26,502 bases of DNA. It comes from an uncultured Holdemanella sp. (GTDB lineage: Bacteria > Bacillota_I > Bacilli_A > Erysipelotrichales > Erysipelotrichaceae). The stretch spans positions 1 through 26,502 of the forward strand of contig NZ_CAKVMR010000030.1 in the NCBI RefSeq assembly GCF_934772795.1. Reading direction: 5' to 3'. Position numbers and translations under genes: made by a program. Under the pieces are notes generated by a model. It saw only the letters and a program-made list of their open reading frames with translations. It searched no databases and was not told where the DNA came from. Of this stretch, positions 1 through 6,978 are shown piece by piece; the stretch's first letter is position 1; each line of letters begins with the position of its first letter.

Positions 1-23
1 ATGATAAAATATAAATCAGGAGA

Positions 24-72
24 GAACTAGGCTTTATAAAAAAAGCCCACACTCGTAAGAGTGTGTTAGTTC
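24..72. other. Foldable three-way-junction element upstream of ireB
   Basis: Three perfect helices abut with one unpaired base: GAACTA (24-29) with TAGTTC (67-72), GGCTTT (30-35) with AAAGCC (42-47), and CACACTC (48-54) with GAGTGTG (59-65) closed by a GTAA loop. Read on the minus strand, the last hairpin is followed by GGGC and a run of seven T, like an intrinsic terminator, but no minus-strand gene enters it from the right. It may be a partly decayed bidirectional terminator behind whatever lies left of the window. An open frame entering from the left ends at 28-30. Function unknown. Confidence 0.4.
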
Positions 73-131
73 AATATGATTAAAATCAAGTGTTTATTAG
101 GGCTCGAATATCTCACTTTTAGATAAATCGC

Positions 132-160
132 TTTCTTTTTGATTGAGATTCATATATAAT
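132..160 (+). promoter_or_regulatory. Predicted sigma-A promoter for ireB-ruvX
   Basis: A perfect -10 box TATAAT (155-160) lies 17 bases after a weak -35 TTTCTT (132-137). The RBS AAGGAG (172-177) and ATG at 187 follow at normal distance. Nothing else recognisable is seen in 73-131. Confidence 0.55.
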
Positions 161-186
161 AAAAACGTGTTAAGGAGTGTGAAATT

Positions 187-438
187 ATGAAAGACATTAC
201 CGAAACAATGACATTTACTACGGAAGAGATTCGTCGTGAGAATATCAAGATGATTCTTCGTGAAGTAAGTGATGCTTTGGAAGAACGTGGTTATAATTCA
301 GAAAATCAGATTGCTGGTTATTTGATTAGTAACGACCCAGCGTATATTTCTTCTCACAAGAATGCTCGTAACTTGATTCAAAAGATTGAACGTTATGAAA
401 TCATTGAAGAACTTGTACGTGCGTATTTAGAGAAATAA
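187..438 (+). CDS. ireB: IreB family regulatory protein (UPF0297/DUF965)
   Basis: This 83-residue protein matches the IreB/UPF0297 family over its whole length, including the core NQIAGYLISNDPAYIS and the C-terminal EIIEELVRAYLEK. In Enterococcus, IreB is a cytoplasmic substrate of the PASTA-domain Ser/Thr kinase IreK, phosphorylated on N-terminal threonines, and acts in cephalosporin resistance and wall-stress signalling. Threonines occur here at positions 5, 7, 9, 11 and 12, so the N-terminal phospho-acceptor region is plausible, though no site is proven. It is first in an operon with ruvX (stop and start share one base), behind a clear RBS and a promoter at 132-160. The linkage with ruvX and a DUF1292 gene is typical of Bacillota. 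Confidence 0.93.
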   Translation: MKDITETMTFTTEEIRRENIKMILREVSDALEERGYNSENQIAGYLISNDPAYISSHKNARNLIQKIERYEIIEELVRAYLEK

Positions 439-863
439 TGGATCGTATAATTGGTTTAGATCTTGGTTCAAAAACTTGTGGTGTATCGATTTGTGATGCC
501 CTTCATATTACGTGTCGTGCTTTAACGACAGTGCGTTTTGAATCGGATGATTATGATGCTTGTTTAGAAGAAGTTTTAAAGCTATTAAAAGAAAATAAAG
601 TTAAAGAAGTAGTTTTAGGCTTGCCAAAGCACATGAATGGAGATATCGGAATTCGTGGTGAAATATCTTGTGAATTTGCCAAGAAATTAGAATCTTCGGG
701 TATTACAGTTCATCTATGGGATGAGCGACTAACAACGGTTGCGGCCGAAAAAATCTTACTACAGGGGGATGTTTCTAGAAAGAAACGTAAAAAAGTAATT
801 GATCAGATGGCTGCCGTTCAAATTTTACAGAGTTTTTTAGACAGACAAAACGGGGGATTCTAA
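438..863 (+). CDS. ruvX: RuvX/YqgF-type Holliday junction resolvase-like nuclease
   Basis: This 141-residue RNase H-fold protein has the family marks: N-terminal IGLDLGSKTCGVS with the metal-binding Asp7, then GLPKHMNGD, DERLTT, and a C-terminal DQMAAVQILQSFLD. YqgF/RuvX proteins are proposed Holliday junction resolvases and are also linked to 16S rRNA 5'-end maturation; which role dominates here cannot be read from sequence. The start codon overlaps the ireB stop by one base (TAATG), indicating translational coupling. Length is normal for the family. A hairpin spanning the stop codon (852-870) followed by a T-rich stretch may partly end transcription before the next gene. Confidence 0.93.
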   Translation: MDRIIGLDLGSKTCGVSICDALHITCRALTTVRFESDDYDACLEEVLKLLKENKVKEVVLGLPKHMNGDIGIRGEISCEFAKKLESSGITVHLWDERLTTVAAEKILLQGDVSRKKRKKVIDQMAAVQILQSFLDRQNGGF

Positions 864-879
864 GTCCTCCTTTATTTTT
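852..879 (+). terminator. Weak intrinsic terminator at ruvX stop
   Basis: GGGGGA (852-857) pairs with TCCTCC (865-870), with one G-T wobble, around a 7-base loop containing the ruvX TAA, and TTTATTTTT follows. The stem is short, so partial readthrough into the DUF1292 gene is likely. Confidence 0.45.
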
Positions 880-897
880 GAAAGGAAAAGTATATTT

Positions 898-1155
898 ATG
901 TTAGATTCAAATAGTTTATATGTATATGACGAAGACGGAAACGAAAAAAAGATGACCATCCTATTCACTTTCGACAGTGATGAAACGGGATGTCAATATG
1001 TGGTTTTCCAAGATCCAGATAATGACGAGGGCGAAGTATTCGCATCTCGCTATGACGACAAAGGTCAGTTGATTCCTATCGAATCGGAAGCCGAATGGGA
1101 AATGGTCGAAGAAGTAATCAACACGTTTGTTGAGGACGAGGAAAATGCCGACTAG
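898..1155 (+). CDS. DUF1292 family protein (YrzB-like)
   Basis: This small acidic protein (85 residues) has the DUF1292 pattern: an N-terminal VYDEDGNEKKMTILFTF, a central YVVFQDPDNDEGEVFASRYDD, and a C-terminal EAEWEMVEEVINTF helix. No enzymatic residues are evident; the family is uncharacterised but very often sits directly after ireB and ruvX in Bacillota, as here. The RBS AAAGGA (881-886) precedes the ATG. Its last codons overlap the start of mltG, so the two are probably translationally coupled. Function is unknown; the constant linkage suggests a role near the IreK/MltG wall-control group, which is inference. Confidence 0.88.
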   Translation: MLDSNSLYVYDEDGNEKKMTILFTFDSDETGCQYVVFQDPDNDEGEVFASRYDDKGQLIPIESEAEWEMVEEVINTFVEDEENAD

Positions 1156-2227
1156 GCGAAAAGTCAATTCTGTAAGAGTTGTCCTATTAGTCGTTGTATT
1201 CATTTTAATTATCGCCGGTCTTGGTTCGGTTTTTGTCGTAAAGAATGGATTATCAAGTACGGGCAACGGGGATAAGGAAGTAGTATTTACCATTAAAAAC
1301 AATGAATCATTTGATTCTGTGTTAGAGAATTTGAAAAAAGAGGATCTAATCTCAAATGCGAGTGTTGCCAAGTTGTATGCCAAGGCAAGTCACAACACAA
1401 ACTTTGTGGCGGGTACTTTTGAATTGGATAATGGGATGAGTGTAAAAAACATTCTATCCACACTTCAAGATAGTACGAAATTAAAGAAGGATGCTCTTGT
1501 TTTAAAAATACCGGAAGGCAAATGGGCCAAAGAAATTGCGGCCGAAATATCATCACTTTATGATGGTAAGTATTCTACGGAAGACATTTTAAATCAATGG
1601 AATGATATTTCATATATTAAAAAACTCACAAAGGATTATTCCTTCATCAATGTGAATGATTTAAATAACGACAATTATAAAGTGAAATTGGAAGGTTATT
1701 TATTCCCGGACACATATTTCTTGGAAAAAGAAGATTCTTTGGATGATATTACACGCGTTCTACTCGATCGGTTTGATGTGATGTATAAAGAAAATAAAAA
1801 GGCATTTGATCAAAGTGACTTATCGATCCATCAAATCATCAGTTTGGCTAGTGTTGTTCAATTTGAAGCAAGCAAACCAAGTGATATGAAAACAATTGCC
1901 GGTGTTTTCTACAACCGTTTAGATCAAGGTATGAAACTACAATCAAGTGTAACGGTATGTTATGCATTATATGATGATTTCAATGATCCAAAAGATTGTG
2001 AAACCAATCCGGAAATTGATTCACCATACAATACGTACTTACATGAAGGCTTACCTATTGGACCCATCTTGAATCCGGGGGATGAAGCCATTAAAGCCGT
2101 ATTAAATCCAGAAAAAACAGATTATCTATTCTTTGCGGCTGATATTTATGGAGATGGCAAAGTATATTATACAAAAACATACGAAGAACATTTACAGAAA
2201 TGTGAAGAATTAGGCTTAAATCTGTAA
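1145..2227 (+). CDS. mltG: MltG endolytic peptidoglycan transglycosylase (YceG-like)
   Basis: MltG cuts nascent glycan strands at the membrane and sets their length. Residues 1-9 are basic and cytoplasmic, a single TM helix spans about 10-32, and a LysM-like region precedes the C-terminal YceG domain. The catalytic glutamate is kept in ASVVQFEA (Glu241); the less conserved earlier Glu of the usual ASIVEKE motif is Gln here. Downstream AGVFYNRL, SPYNTY, GLPIGPILNPG and YLFFAAD are all typical. The upstream in-frame TTG at 1127 would add six residues, but ATG 1145 has GAGGA eight bases before it and is preferred. The start overlaps the DUF1292 gene. The length of 360 residues is normal. Confidence 0.93.
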   Translation: MPTRRKVNSVRVVLLVVVFILIIAGLGSVFVVKNGLSSTGNGDKEVVFTIKNNESFDSVLENLKKEDLISNASVAKLYAKASHNTNFVAGTFELDNGMSVKNILSTLQDSTKLKKDALVLKIPEGKWAKEIAAEISSLYDGKYSTEDILNQWNDISYIKKLTKDYSFINVNDLNNDNYKVKLEGYLFPDTYFLEKEDSLDDITRVLLDRFDVMYKENKKAFDQSDLSIHQIISLASVVQFEASKPSDMKTIAGVFYNRLDQGMKLQSSVTVCYALYDDFNDPKDCETNPEIDSPYNTYLHEGLPIGPILNPGDEAIKAVLNPEKTDYLFFAADIYGDGKVYYTKTYEEHLQKCEELGLNL

Positions 2228-2234
2228 CAATGTT

Positions 2235-2262
2235 TTGCATAATTTAAGGATTATGTTATAAT
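2235..2262 (+). promoter_or_regulatory. Predicted promoter for greA
   Basis: TTGCAT (2235-2240), a 16-base spacer and an extended -10 TGT-TATAAT (2254-2262). No terminator is visible after mltG, so greA may also receive readthrough. Confidence 0.65.
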
Positions 2263-2293
2263 TTTTTGTGCTAAATACAAGGAGTGATACCAC

Positions 2294-2782
2294 ATGGCAA
2301 ATGAAAAATTTTACGTTACCCAAGAAGGTTATAATGATTTAGTCAATGAACATGAAAACCTAGTTCATAAAGTTCGTCAGGAAGTTATCGTTGAGTTGCA
2401 GGAAGCTCGTGCACAAGGTGACTTGTCCGAAAACGCCGACTACGATGCAGCCAGAGAACACCAGGCCCAAGTCGAAGGTCGTATTCGTGAATTAGAGGCA
2501 ATGATCAAAAATGCAGAAATCATTAGTGAAGCCGATAATGCGGAAGATAAAAAGAAAAAGAGTGTTGTAAAACTAGGATCAACTGTTAGAATCTTAGATT
2601 TATCTGACAATGAAGAAGTAACATTCAATATCGTTGGTACAATTGAAGCGGATCCATTCAATGGTAAGCTTTCAAACACAACACCACTTGCAGAAGTTAT
2701 CATGGACCACAAAGTTGGAGATGTATGTACTGTAAGACGTGTTGAAGAACCATATGATGTAAAAATTCTTGAAATTAAATAG
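2294..2782 (+). CDS. greA: Transcription elongation factor GreA
   Basis: GreA enters the RNA polymerase secondary channel and stimulates cleavage of backtracked transcripts. The protein (162 residues) has the N-terminal antiparallel coiled coil with the tip motif GDLSENADYDAA (about residues 41-52) carrying the acidic residues that position the catalytic magnesium, and the C-terminal FKBP-like globular domain ending EEPYDVKILEIK. RBS AAGGAG at 2279-2284. It has its own promoter and is followed by a terminator-like hairpin that extends into comEA. mltG-greA adjacency is common in Bacillota. Confidence 0.97.
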   Translation: MANEKFYVTQEGYNDLVNEHENLVHKVRQEVIVELQEARAQGDLSENADYDAAREHQAQVEGRIRELEAMIKNAEIISEADNAEDKKKKSVVKLGSTVRILDLSDNEEVTFNIVGTIEADPFNGKLSNTTPLAEVIMDHKVGDVCTVRRVEEPYDVKILEIK

Positions 2783-2805
2783 AAAAACATCAAAAAATTA
2801 CGTAT

Positions 2806-2848
2806 AAGAGAAGGGTGATATTTATGAAACGAACTCTTCTCTTTTTTT
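2806..2848 (+). terminator. Terminator-like hairpin enclosing the comEA start
   Basis: AAGAGAAG (2806-2813) pairs perfectly with CTTCTCTT (2836-2843), and T2842-T2848 is a run of seven T. The 22-base loop holds most of the comEA RBS and the ATG at 2824; the 3' arm and T-run are coding sequence for the hydrophobic N-terminus of ComEA. It could terminate greA transcripts and limit comEA expression. Confidence 0.5.
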
Positions 2849-3300
2849 GTCTCTTTATTTTCTTTACCTTTACCTGCTTTAACCGATATACACCAATAAC
2901 ACTTCAAGAAGCTAAGCCCACATTGATGCAAGTAGAAATCAAGGGTGCCATTCAAAATCCAGGCGTCTATACTTTAAAGCGAAATAGCTCCATTTCAAGT
3001 TTGATTAAAATAAGTGGCGGCCTATTAGAAAACAGTGATACATCTAGAATTAGCTTTAACTATATCCTACAAGATAAAGATGTCGTGGTGATTCCAGAAA
3101 AACAAGAAGTAAAACTCATATCGATTAATAGTGCCACACTCGAAGAACTACAAACCCTTCCAGGCATTGGTCCGGCTATTGCCCAAAGGATCATTGAGTA
3201 TCGAACAAATAACACATTTCAATCTTTAGAACAAATCCAAGATGTCAAAGGCATTGGAGAAGCCATGTTTAATAAAATCAAGGATAAGATATGCCTATGA
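2824..3300 (+). CDS. comEA: ComEA DNA-binding competence protein
   Basis: ComEA is the membrane-anchored DNA receptor of natural transformation. Residues about 4-17 form a hydrophobic signal anchor (LLFFCLFIFFTFTC), followed by a SLBB-type domain (VEIKGAIQNPGVYTL...ISGGL) and a C-terminal helix-hairpin-helix region with two GIG turns (LPGIGPAIAQRI and VKGIGEAMFNKI). Length is 158 residues from ATG 2824; an in-frame GTG at 2815 lies inside the RBS GAAGGG and is rejected. The gene overlaps comEC by ten bases, as expected for a comE operon. A terminator-like hairpin encloses its start, suggesting attenuation. Confidence 0.93.
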   Translation: MKRTLLFFCLFIFFTFTCFNRYTPITLQEAKPTLMQVEIKGAIQNPGVYTLKRNSSISSLIKISGGLLENSDTSRISFNYILQDKDVVVIPEKQEVKLISINSATLEELQTLPGIGPAIAQRIIEYRTNNTFQSLEQIQDVKGIGEAMFNKIKDKICL

Positions 3301-5144
3301 TGTTGATCCTCACATTAGGCTTTTTAGCTTGTCTAATCTTAAAAGATATGCTTTGTATATTCTGCTTCACACTCTTCTTTCTTGTCTATCTATACTATCG
3401 GTTTAAAGATAAAAGAATCCTAGCTCTATTTATTTTATTGAGCCTATTCAGTTGTATTCTTGTATATCCAAAAGAATTTAAAACATATGAAACTTATAAA
3501 GTTGTTGAAATCAAGAAAGGGTATTGTATTGGTAAAAATAAAGGTTCTAAAATTTTTATTCAAACAGATTTAGATCTAAGCTTTCAAGATGAAGTCAAAG
3601 TCAAACATATAGAACCCATTCATACAGATGATAATTTTACTTTATTTAGTTTTACCAAGTACAATGAGAATAAGAACATAAGGTTTAAGACAAACTCTAT
3701 AGAAATTATCCATAAATCAACATCACTCAAGTCTAGACTCTACAACTATTTAAAGTCAAAACCCAATTCTTCCATTGTCTTATCTTTATATTATGGCATA
3801 CACGATGAAACGATTGATGAAATTTATACGATGCTTGGATATGGCTATATGAGTGCATACTACATTGTTTTACATCTATTAAAGCGAAAATATGATGAGA
3901 CTAAAATAAGAAGAATACTTTTAGTGTTTAGTATTTTATTCGGCCATTTCTTTGTGTATACACTCTCACTTTCAAGATTTATTCTATATCAATTGAGTAC
4001 GCTATTCTTTACATCCAAACCCAATCAAATCGCATTCACTATTCTTTTGTTTGGAATACTTTATCCCAATCAAGTACTATCCATATCATTTGTATGTCCA
4101 CTCTTATTACAACTCGTATCTTATTTTTGTACCGAACACAAATGGATCGTACAAAAGCTTGTACTCATTGGATTGATGTTTATTTATTTTAAGAAAGTGA
4201 ATCTTATTTCATTATTATTCTTTAACATCCTTAGAAAACTATATGGTTTAATCTTTATATTTGGATTTATAGTGCAGGATCTAATAAACCTAAAACTCCC
4301 AGAACTTACAATTCATTATGCGCCTAGAATCCTATTTTTGATTCTATTTATAGTCTTCTACATACAATGTTTAAAACACTTTAAATGGAAATATCTATTG
4401 ATACTATTTGTTCCATTACTAGAAATATATTGTAATCCATTCTTTCAAGTTTATACATTAAATCTAGGGCAAGCCGACTGCAGTGTGATTGTAGAACCTT
4501 TCCATAAAAGTGTAGTGATGATTGATTGTGGTCAAAACCTATATCGGGATAATGTCGAACGAATCATTATGCCATTTCTTGAAAACAAGAACATTCATAC
4601 GATTGATACTCTAATTCTTACACATGATGACTTTGATCATAATGGAGGTTATGACACTCTAAAAGATAAAATAGAAATCAAACAAGTCATAGAAGATTCA
4701 AATCAAATCGTCAATGCAGACTATCCATTTTATTTATTATTAAGTGAAAGAGAAGCTAAAGATACCAATGATTCAAGTATTATCAGCTATTTTACCTATG
4801 ATCATTTAACCTATCTTTTTATGGGAGATGCCAGTAAACAAATTGAAAGACAATTGATGTCTGAATATGATTTAAAGGCGGATGTCATAAAAGTAGGCCA
4901 TCATGGTTCGAATACAAGTTCAGACCCAGACTTTCTTGATTCTTTAGATTGTAAGATTGCACTTATAAGTTGTGGATATAAAAATAGGTATGGTCATCCA
5001 AGTGTTGAAACACTCAAAACATTAGAAAACCTGCATATCAATACATTATGCACGAGTGATTGTGGGAGTATTGCGATTTATTCTTTGCATCACCTTTCAT
5101 TTCTTGTCACAAACGATGGAATGTTTGGTATAATATGGGCATGA
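3291..5144 (+). CDS. comEC: ComEC competence channel with metallo-beta-lactamase domain
   Basis: ComEC is the presumed inner-membrane channel for incoming single-stranded DNA. The N-terminal 410 residues hold many hydrophobic segments and a divergent competence core (around 165-330). The C-terminal part is a metallo-beta-lactamase-like domain: LNLGQADCSVIV, MIDCG, THDDFDHNGG (His445, Asp449, His450), HHGSNTSS (His537-538) and GHPSVETLK. At 617 residues it is shorter than many ComEC proteins of 700-800, mainly in the periplasmic loop and competence core, where the usual SGLH-like signature is not seen. Metal ligands look intact. The start overlaps comEA; AAGGAT at 3279-3284 serves as RBS. The stop overlaps the holA start as ATGA. 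Confidence 0.92.
   Translation: MPMMLILTLGFLACLILKDMLCIFCFTLFFLVYLYYRFKDKRILALFILLSLFSCILVYPKEFKTYETYKVVEIKKGYCIGKNKGSKIFIQTDLDLSFQDEVKVKHIEPIHTDDNFTLFSFTKYNENKNIRFKTNSIEIIHKSTSLKSRLYNYLKSKPNSSIVLSLYYGIHDETIDEIYTMLGYGYMSAYYIVLHLLKRKYDETKIRRILLVFSILFGHFFVYTLSLSRFILYQLSTLFFTSKPNQIAFTILLFGILYPNQVLSISFVCPLLLQLVSYFCTEHKWIVQKLVLIGLMFIYFKKVNLISLLFFNILRKLYGLIFIFGFIVQDLINLKLPELTIHYAPRILFLILFIVFYIQCLKHFKWKYLLILFVPLLEIYCNPFFQVYTLNLGQADCSVIVEPFHKSVVMIDCGQNLYRDNVERIIMPFLENKNIHTIDTLILTHDDFDHNGGYDTLKDKIEIKQVIEDSNQIVNADYPFYLLLSEREAKDTNDSSIISYFTYDHLTYLFMGDASKQIERQLMSEYDLKADVIKVGHHGSNTSSDPDFLDSLDCKIALISCGYKNRYGHPSVETLKTLENLHINTLCTSDCGSIAIYSLHHLSFLVTNDGMFGIIWA
5106..5134 (+). promoter_or_regulatory. Predicted promoter placing holA start at +1
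   Basis: An extended -10 TGG-TATAAT (5126-5134) lies 17 bases after GTCACA (5106-5111, 4 of 6 to consensus), inside the end of comEC. The predicted transcription start is 5141, the A of the holA ATG. Confidence 0.45.
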
Positions 5145-6082
5145 TTTATATTTTATACGGAAAAGACAAAAGCATGGTTTCTATGAAGCTAGAGGCCATT
5201 AAAAAAAGACATCACATTCAAGAAAACGTAAATGTATATGATGCCCAAACAGATGAAATATCGAATGTTCTACAAGATTTAGATGCCTATTCCATCTTTG
5301 ATGATGACAAGATGATCATTGTCAACAATTGCACCTTCTTATCAAGTAAAAATACAACGAATTATGAAGTCGATCCCTTTCTAGTAAGAAAAGACACAGA
5401 CATGATTCTAGTCTTAGTATGTCCTAGCGATAAACTGGATACAAGAAAGAAAAAGGTCAAAGAAATCAGTAATTGTGCTACATTGTATTCTTGTCTAGCT
5501 TTAGATGAAAAGTCACAAAAGTTCTATGTACAAGATAAACTAAAGGAATATGGTGTAAAGGTAGATTTTAAAACATTAGACTGGATGACAGGAAGAATGG
5601 GATTAGATCCAATGTGCATCCAAAATGAAATTGAAAAGATTTCCATCTATTCAAAAAATCCAACGCTGGAAGATGTACAAAACCTATTGGTTGTAGAACC
5701 TATGAATGACATCTTTAAAATGGTAGATGCCTTCTTTAGCCAAAATGGAATTCTACTATTAGCCTACTACCGTAACTTTAGAAAGCTCAATATGCAGCCA
5801 GTTGCGATAGTTGCACTACTAGCTAGTCAAATTCGTTTTCTATTTCAAGTCCGCGTATTAATGGATGAAGGAAAGGCACAGGCTACGATTGCCCAAGAAT
5901 TAAAGGCCAATCCATACAGAGTCAAACTGAATATGCAGAAGGCCATGCGCTTTTCAAGTGAAGCCTTACTTTACAATCTATCTTTACTTGCTGATTTTGA
6001 TCAACAAATGAAAATGGGGAAGATTGATAAGGATGATGGTTTTGAATATTTCTGTCTAAACTTAATGATGAACAAGGATTAA
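5141..6082 (+). CDS. holA: DNA polymerase III delta subunit
   Basis: HolA opens the beta clamp within the clamp loader. The protein (313 residues from ATG 5141) begins MIYILYGKDKSMVSMKLEAI, matching the family's N-terminal nucleotide-fold strand, and keeps LDWMTGRMGLDPMCIQNEIEKISIY, the EPMNDIFKMVDAFF segment and the C-terminal helical collar LLLAYYRNFRKL...LLASQIRFLFQ. A longer frame back to 5060 lies within comEC and is not credible. ATG 5135 is an alternative start. No clear RBS is seen; ATG 5141 overlaps the comEC stop (ATGA) and coincides with the predicted start of a promoter, so coupled or leaderless initiation is likely. A strong terminator follows. Confidence 0.9.
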   Translation: MIYILYGKDKSMVSMKLEAIKKRHHIQENVNVYDAQTDEISNVLQDLDAYSIFDDDKMIIVNNCTFLSSKNTTNYEVDPFLVRKDTDMILVLVCPSDKLDTRKKKVKEISNCATLYSCLALDEKSQKFYVQDKLKEYGVKVDFKTLDWMTGRMGLDPMCIQNEIEKISIYSKNPTLEDVQNLLVVEPMNDIFKMVDAFFSQNGILLLAYYRNFRKLNMQPVAIVALLASQIRFLFQVRVLMDEGKAQATIAQELKANPYRVKLNMQKAMRFSSEALLYNLSLLADFDQQMKMGKIDKDDGFEYFCLNLMMNKD

Positions 6083-6100
6083 CCTTGTTCATTCTTTTTT
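6070..6100 (+). terminator. Intrinsic terminator after holA
   Basis: GAACAAGG (6070-6077) pairs with CCTTGTTC (6083-6090) around a loop that includes the stop codon, followed by ATTCTTTTTT. Confidence 0.85.
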
Positions 6101-6170
6101 GGTTTCATTATTAATAGCTGTTATAACAATATTAATTATCATTGCAAACTGACAAAAGCAAATTGAAAGA

Positions 6171-6212
6171 ATGTACATTACTGTTGCTTTCTATGTACGT
6201 TAATATTATAAA
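6171..6212 (+). promoter_or_regulatory. Promoter and candidate operator of the Phd-type antitoxin
   Basis: TTGCTT (6184-6189), 17 bases, then TATAAA (6207-6212). Two direct copies of ATGTAC-R-TTA (6171-6180 and 6193-6202) start 22 bases apart, about two helical turns, flanking and overlapping the promoter. Antitoxins of the Phd/YefM family bind such repeats to autoregulate; the binding itself is inferred. The rest of 6101-6170 shows nothing recognisable. Confidence 0.5.
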
Positions 6213-6233
6213 TAATGTGCGGAGGGGAACGCT

Positions 6234-6455
6234 ATGAAAGTCAATACCACAGAATTAAGAAGTCATCTTAGTGATTATTTAGCTATGGCAAACAAAGAAG
6301 AAATTATTATTACAAATAAAGGAATAGAGATTGCACGTATTATTTCTCCAAAGCAGGCAAAGAAAAGATCATTAAATAATTTAGTTGGTATATTGCCTTC
6401 ATTAACTGACGAAGAGACTGAAAATATAAAAAATGAAAGGATTTCTAAGCGATGA
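6234..6455 (+). CDS. Phd/YefM family antitoxin
   Basis: This 73-residue protein has the Phd/YefM DNA-binding N-terminus (MKVNTTELRSHLSDYLAMA, then EEIIITNKGIEIARIISP) and a short charged C-terminal tail that would wrap a toxin. RBS GGAGGGG lies just upstream. Its stop overlaps the start of the PIN toxin pseudogene as ATGA, the usual antitoxin-first TA arrangement. The antitoxin frame is intact although its toxin is broken, so it may persist as an orphan regulator or as protection against a related toxin elsewhere. It is an accessory gene between conserved holA and rpsT. Confidence 0.88.
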   Translation: MKVNTTELRSHLSDYLAMANKEEIIITNKGIEIARIISPKQAKKRSLNNLVGILPSLTDEETENIKNERISKR

Positions 6456-6866
6456 AGATATTAGTTGATACAAATGTGATTATAGATATTCTATGTAAAA
6501 GAGAGCCGCTTTTTTGTATATTAAGATTCTTATAATGCACTAAATAAGTGTATTGATAATCATACTATTATTGTATCAGTTTCGGCAATCACAGACATAT
6601 TCTATATTGCAAGAAAATACATTGGCAATGAACAGGCAAAAGAATGTATAAGAAATCTTTTAGATTTAATAAAGATATCAGATACAAGGGGAGCAGATAT
6701 TGAAAAAGCTCTTTCCAGTGACATTTCAGATTTTGAAGATGCTGTTGTTTCTGCAATTGCGGAAAGACAAAAAGCTAAATATATTTTAACAAGGAATACA
6801 AAAGACTTTGAAAAATCGAAAATTTTAAGTATCACACCTCATGATTATCTGAATATAAATAAATGA
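6452..6866 (+). pseudogene. Broken VapC-like PIN-domain toxin
   Basis: The reading frame starts MKILVDTNVIIDIL, a PIN-domain N-terminus with the first catalytic Asp, but stops after 27 residues at 6533-6535. The remaining 113 codons continue in another frame from 6525 to 6866, with DSYNALNKCIDNHTIIVS, SAITDIFYIARKY, the acidic DFEDAVVSAIAE and TRNTKDF motifs, ending PHDYLNINK. The frame break lies near a T6 run (6510-6515). A TAA (6522-6524) also blocks the second frame just before it rejoins, so slippage alone cannot restore the protein. PIN toxins are RNases; this copy should be inactive. It may still be transcribed with the antitoxin. Confidence 0.88.
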
Positions 6867-6893
6867 TAATCTGGTTGATATAATGTTTTGGAA

Positions 6894-6922
6894 TTGACAT
6901 AAGTATACAGCTTATGTATATA
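6894..6922 (+). promoter_or_regulatory. Strong predicted promoter with palindrome filling its spacer
   Basis: Perfect TTGACA (6894-6899), 17-base spacer, TATATA (6917-6922). The inverted repeat ACATAAG (6897-6903) / CTTATGT (6911-6917) fills the spacer and looks like a repressor operator. The predicted start is near 6929, immediately before a terminator hairpin. Confidence 0.6.
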
Positions 6923-6930
6923 TTCAAACT

Positions 6931-6978
6931 GGCATCCCTCTCCGTCTTAAAACAACGGAGTTTTGGATGTCTTTTCTT
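6931..6978 (+). terminator. Bipartite hairpin terminator directly after promoter
   Basis: GGCATCC (6931-6937) pairs with GGATGTC (6965-6971, one wobble); inside it CTCCGT (6940-6945) pairs with ACGGAG (6955-6960). TTTTCTTAT follows. It may end the TA operon, or end a roughly 50-nt RNA started at the promoter just upstream. Confidence 0.65.

Noticed and set aside
961..1383. 140-codon open frame on the minus strand
   Set aside because: It is antisense to the DUF1292 gene and mltG, shows no family features, and both sense genes are well supported.
1866..1889. Possible loss of the MltG catalytic glutamate (Gln in ASVVQFEA)
   Set aside because: The Gln replaces the less conserved first Glu; the second Glu, which aligns with E. 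coli Glu218, is present.
6510..6524. Programmed frameshift in the PIN toxin at T6
   Set aside because: The frame that would be entered meets TAA at 6522-6524 before the downstream domain, so slippage cannot produce full-length protein.
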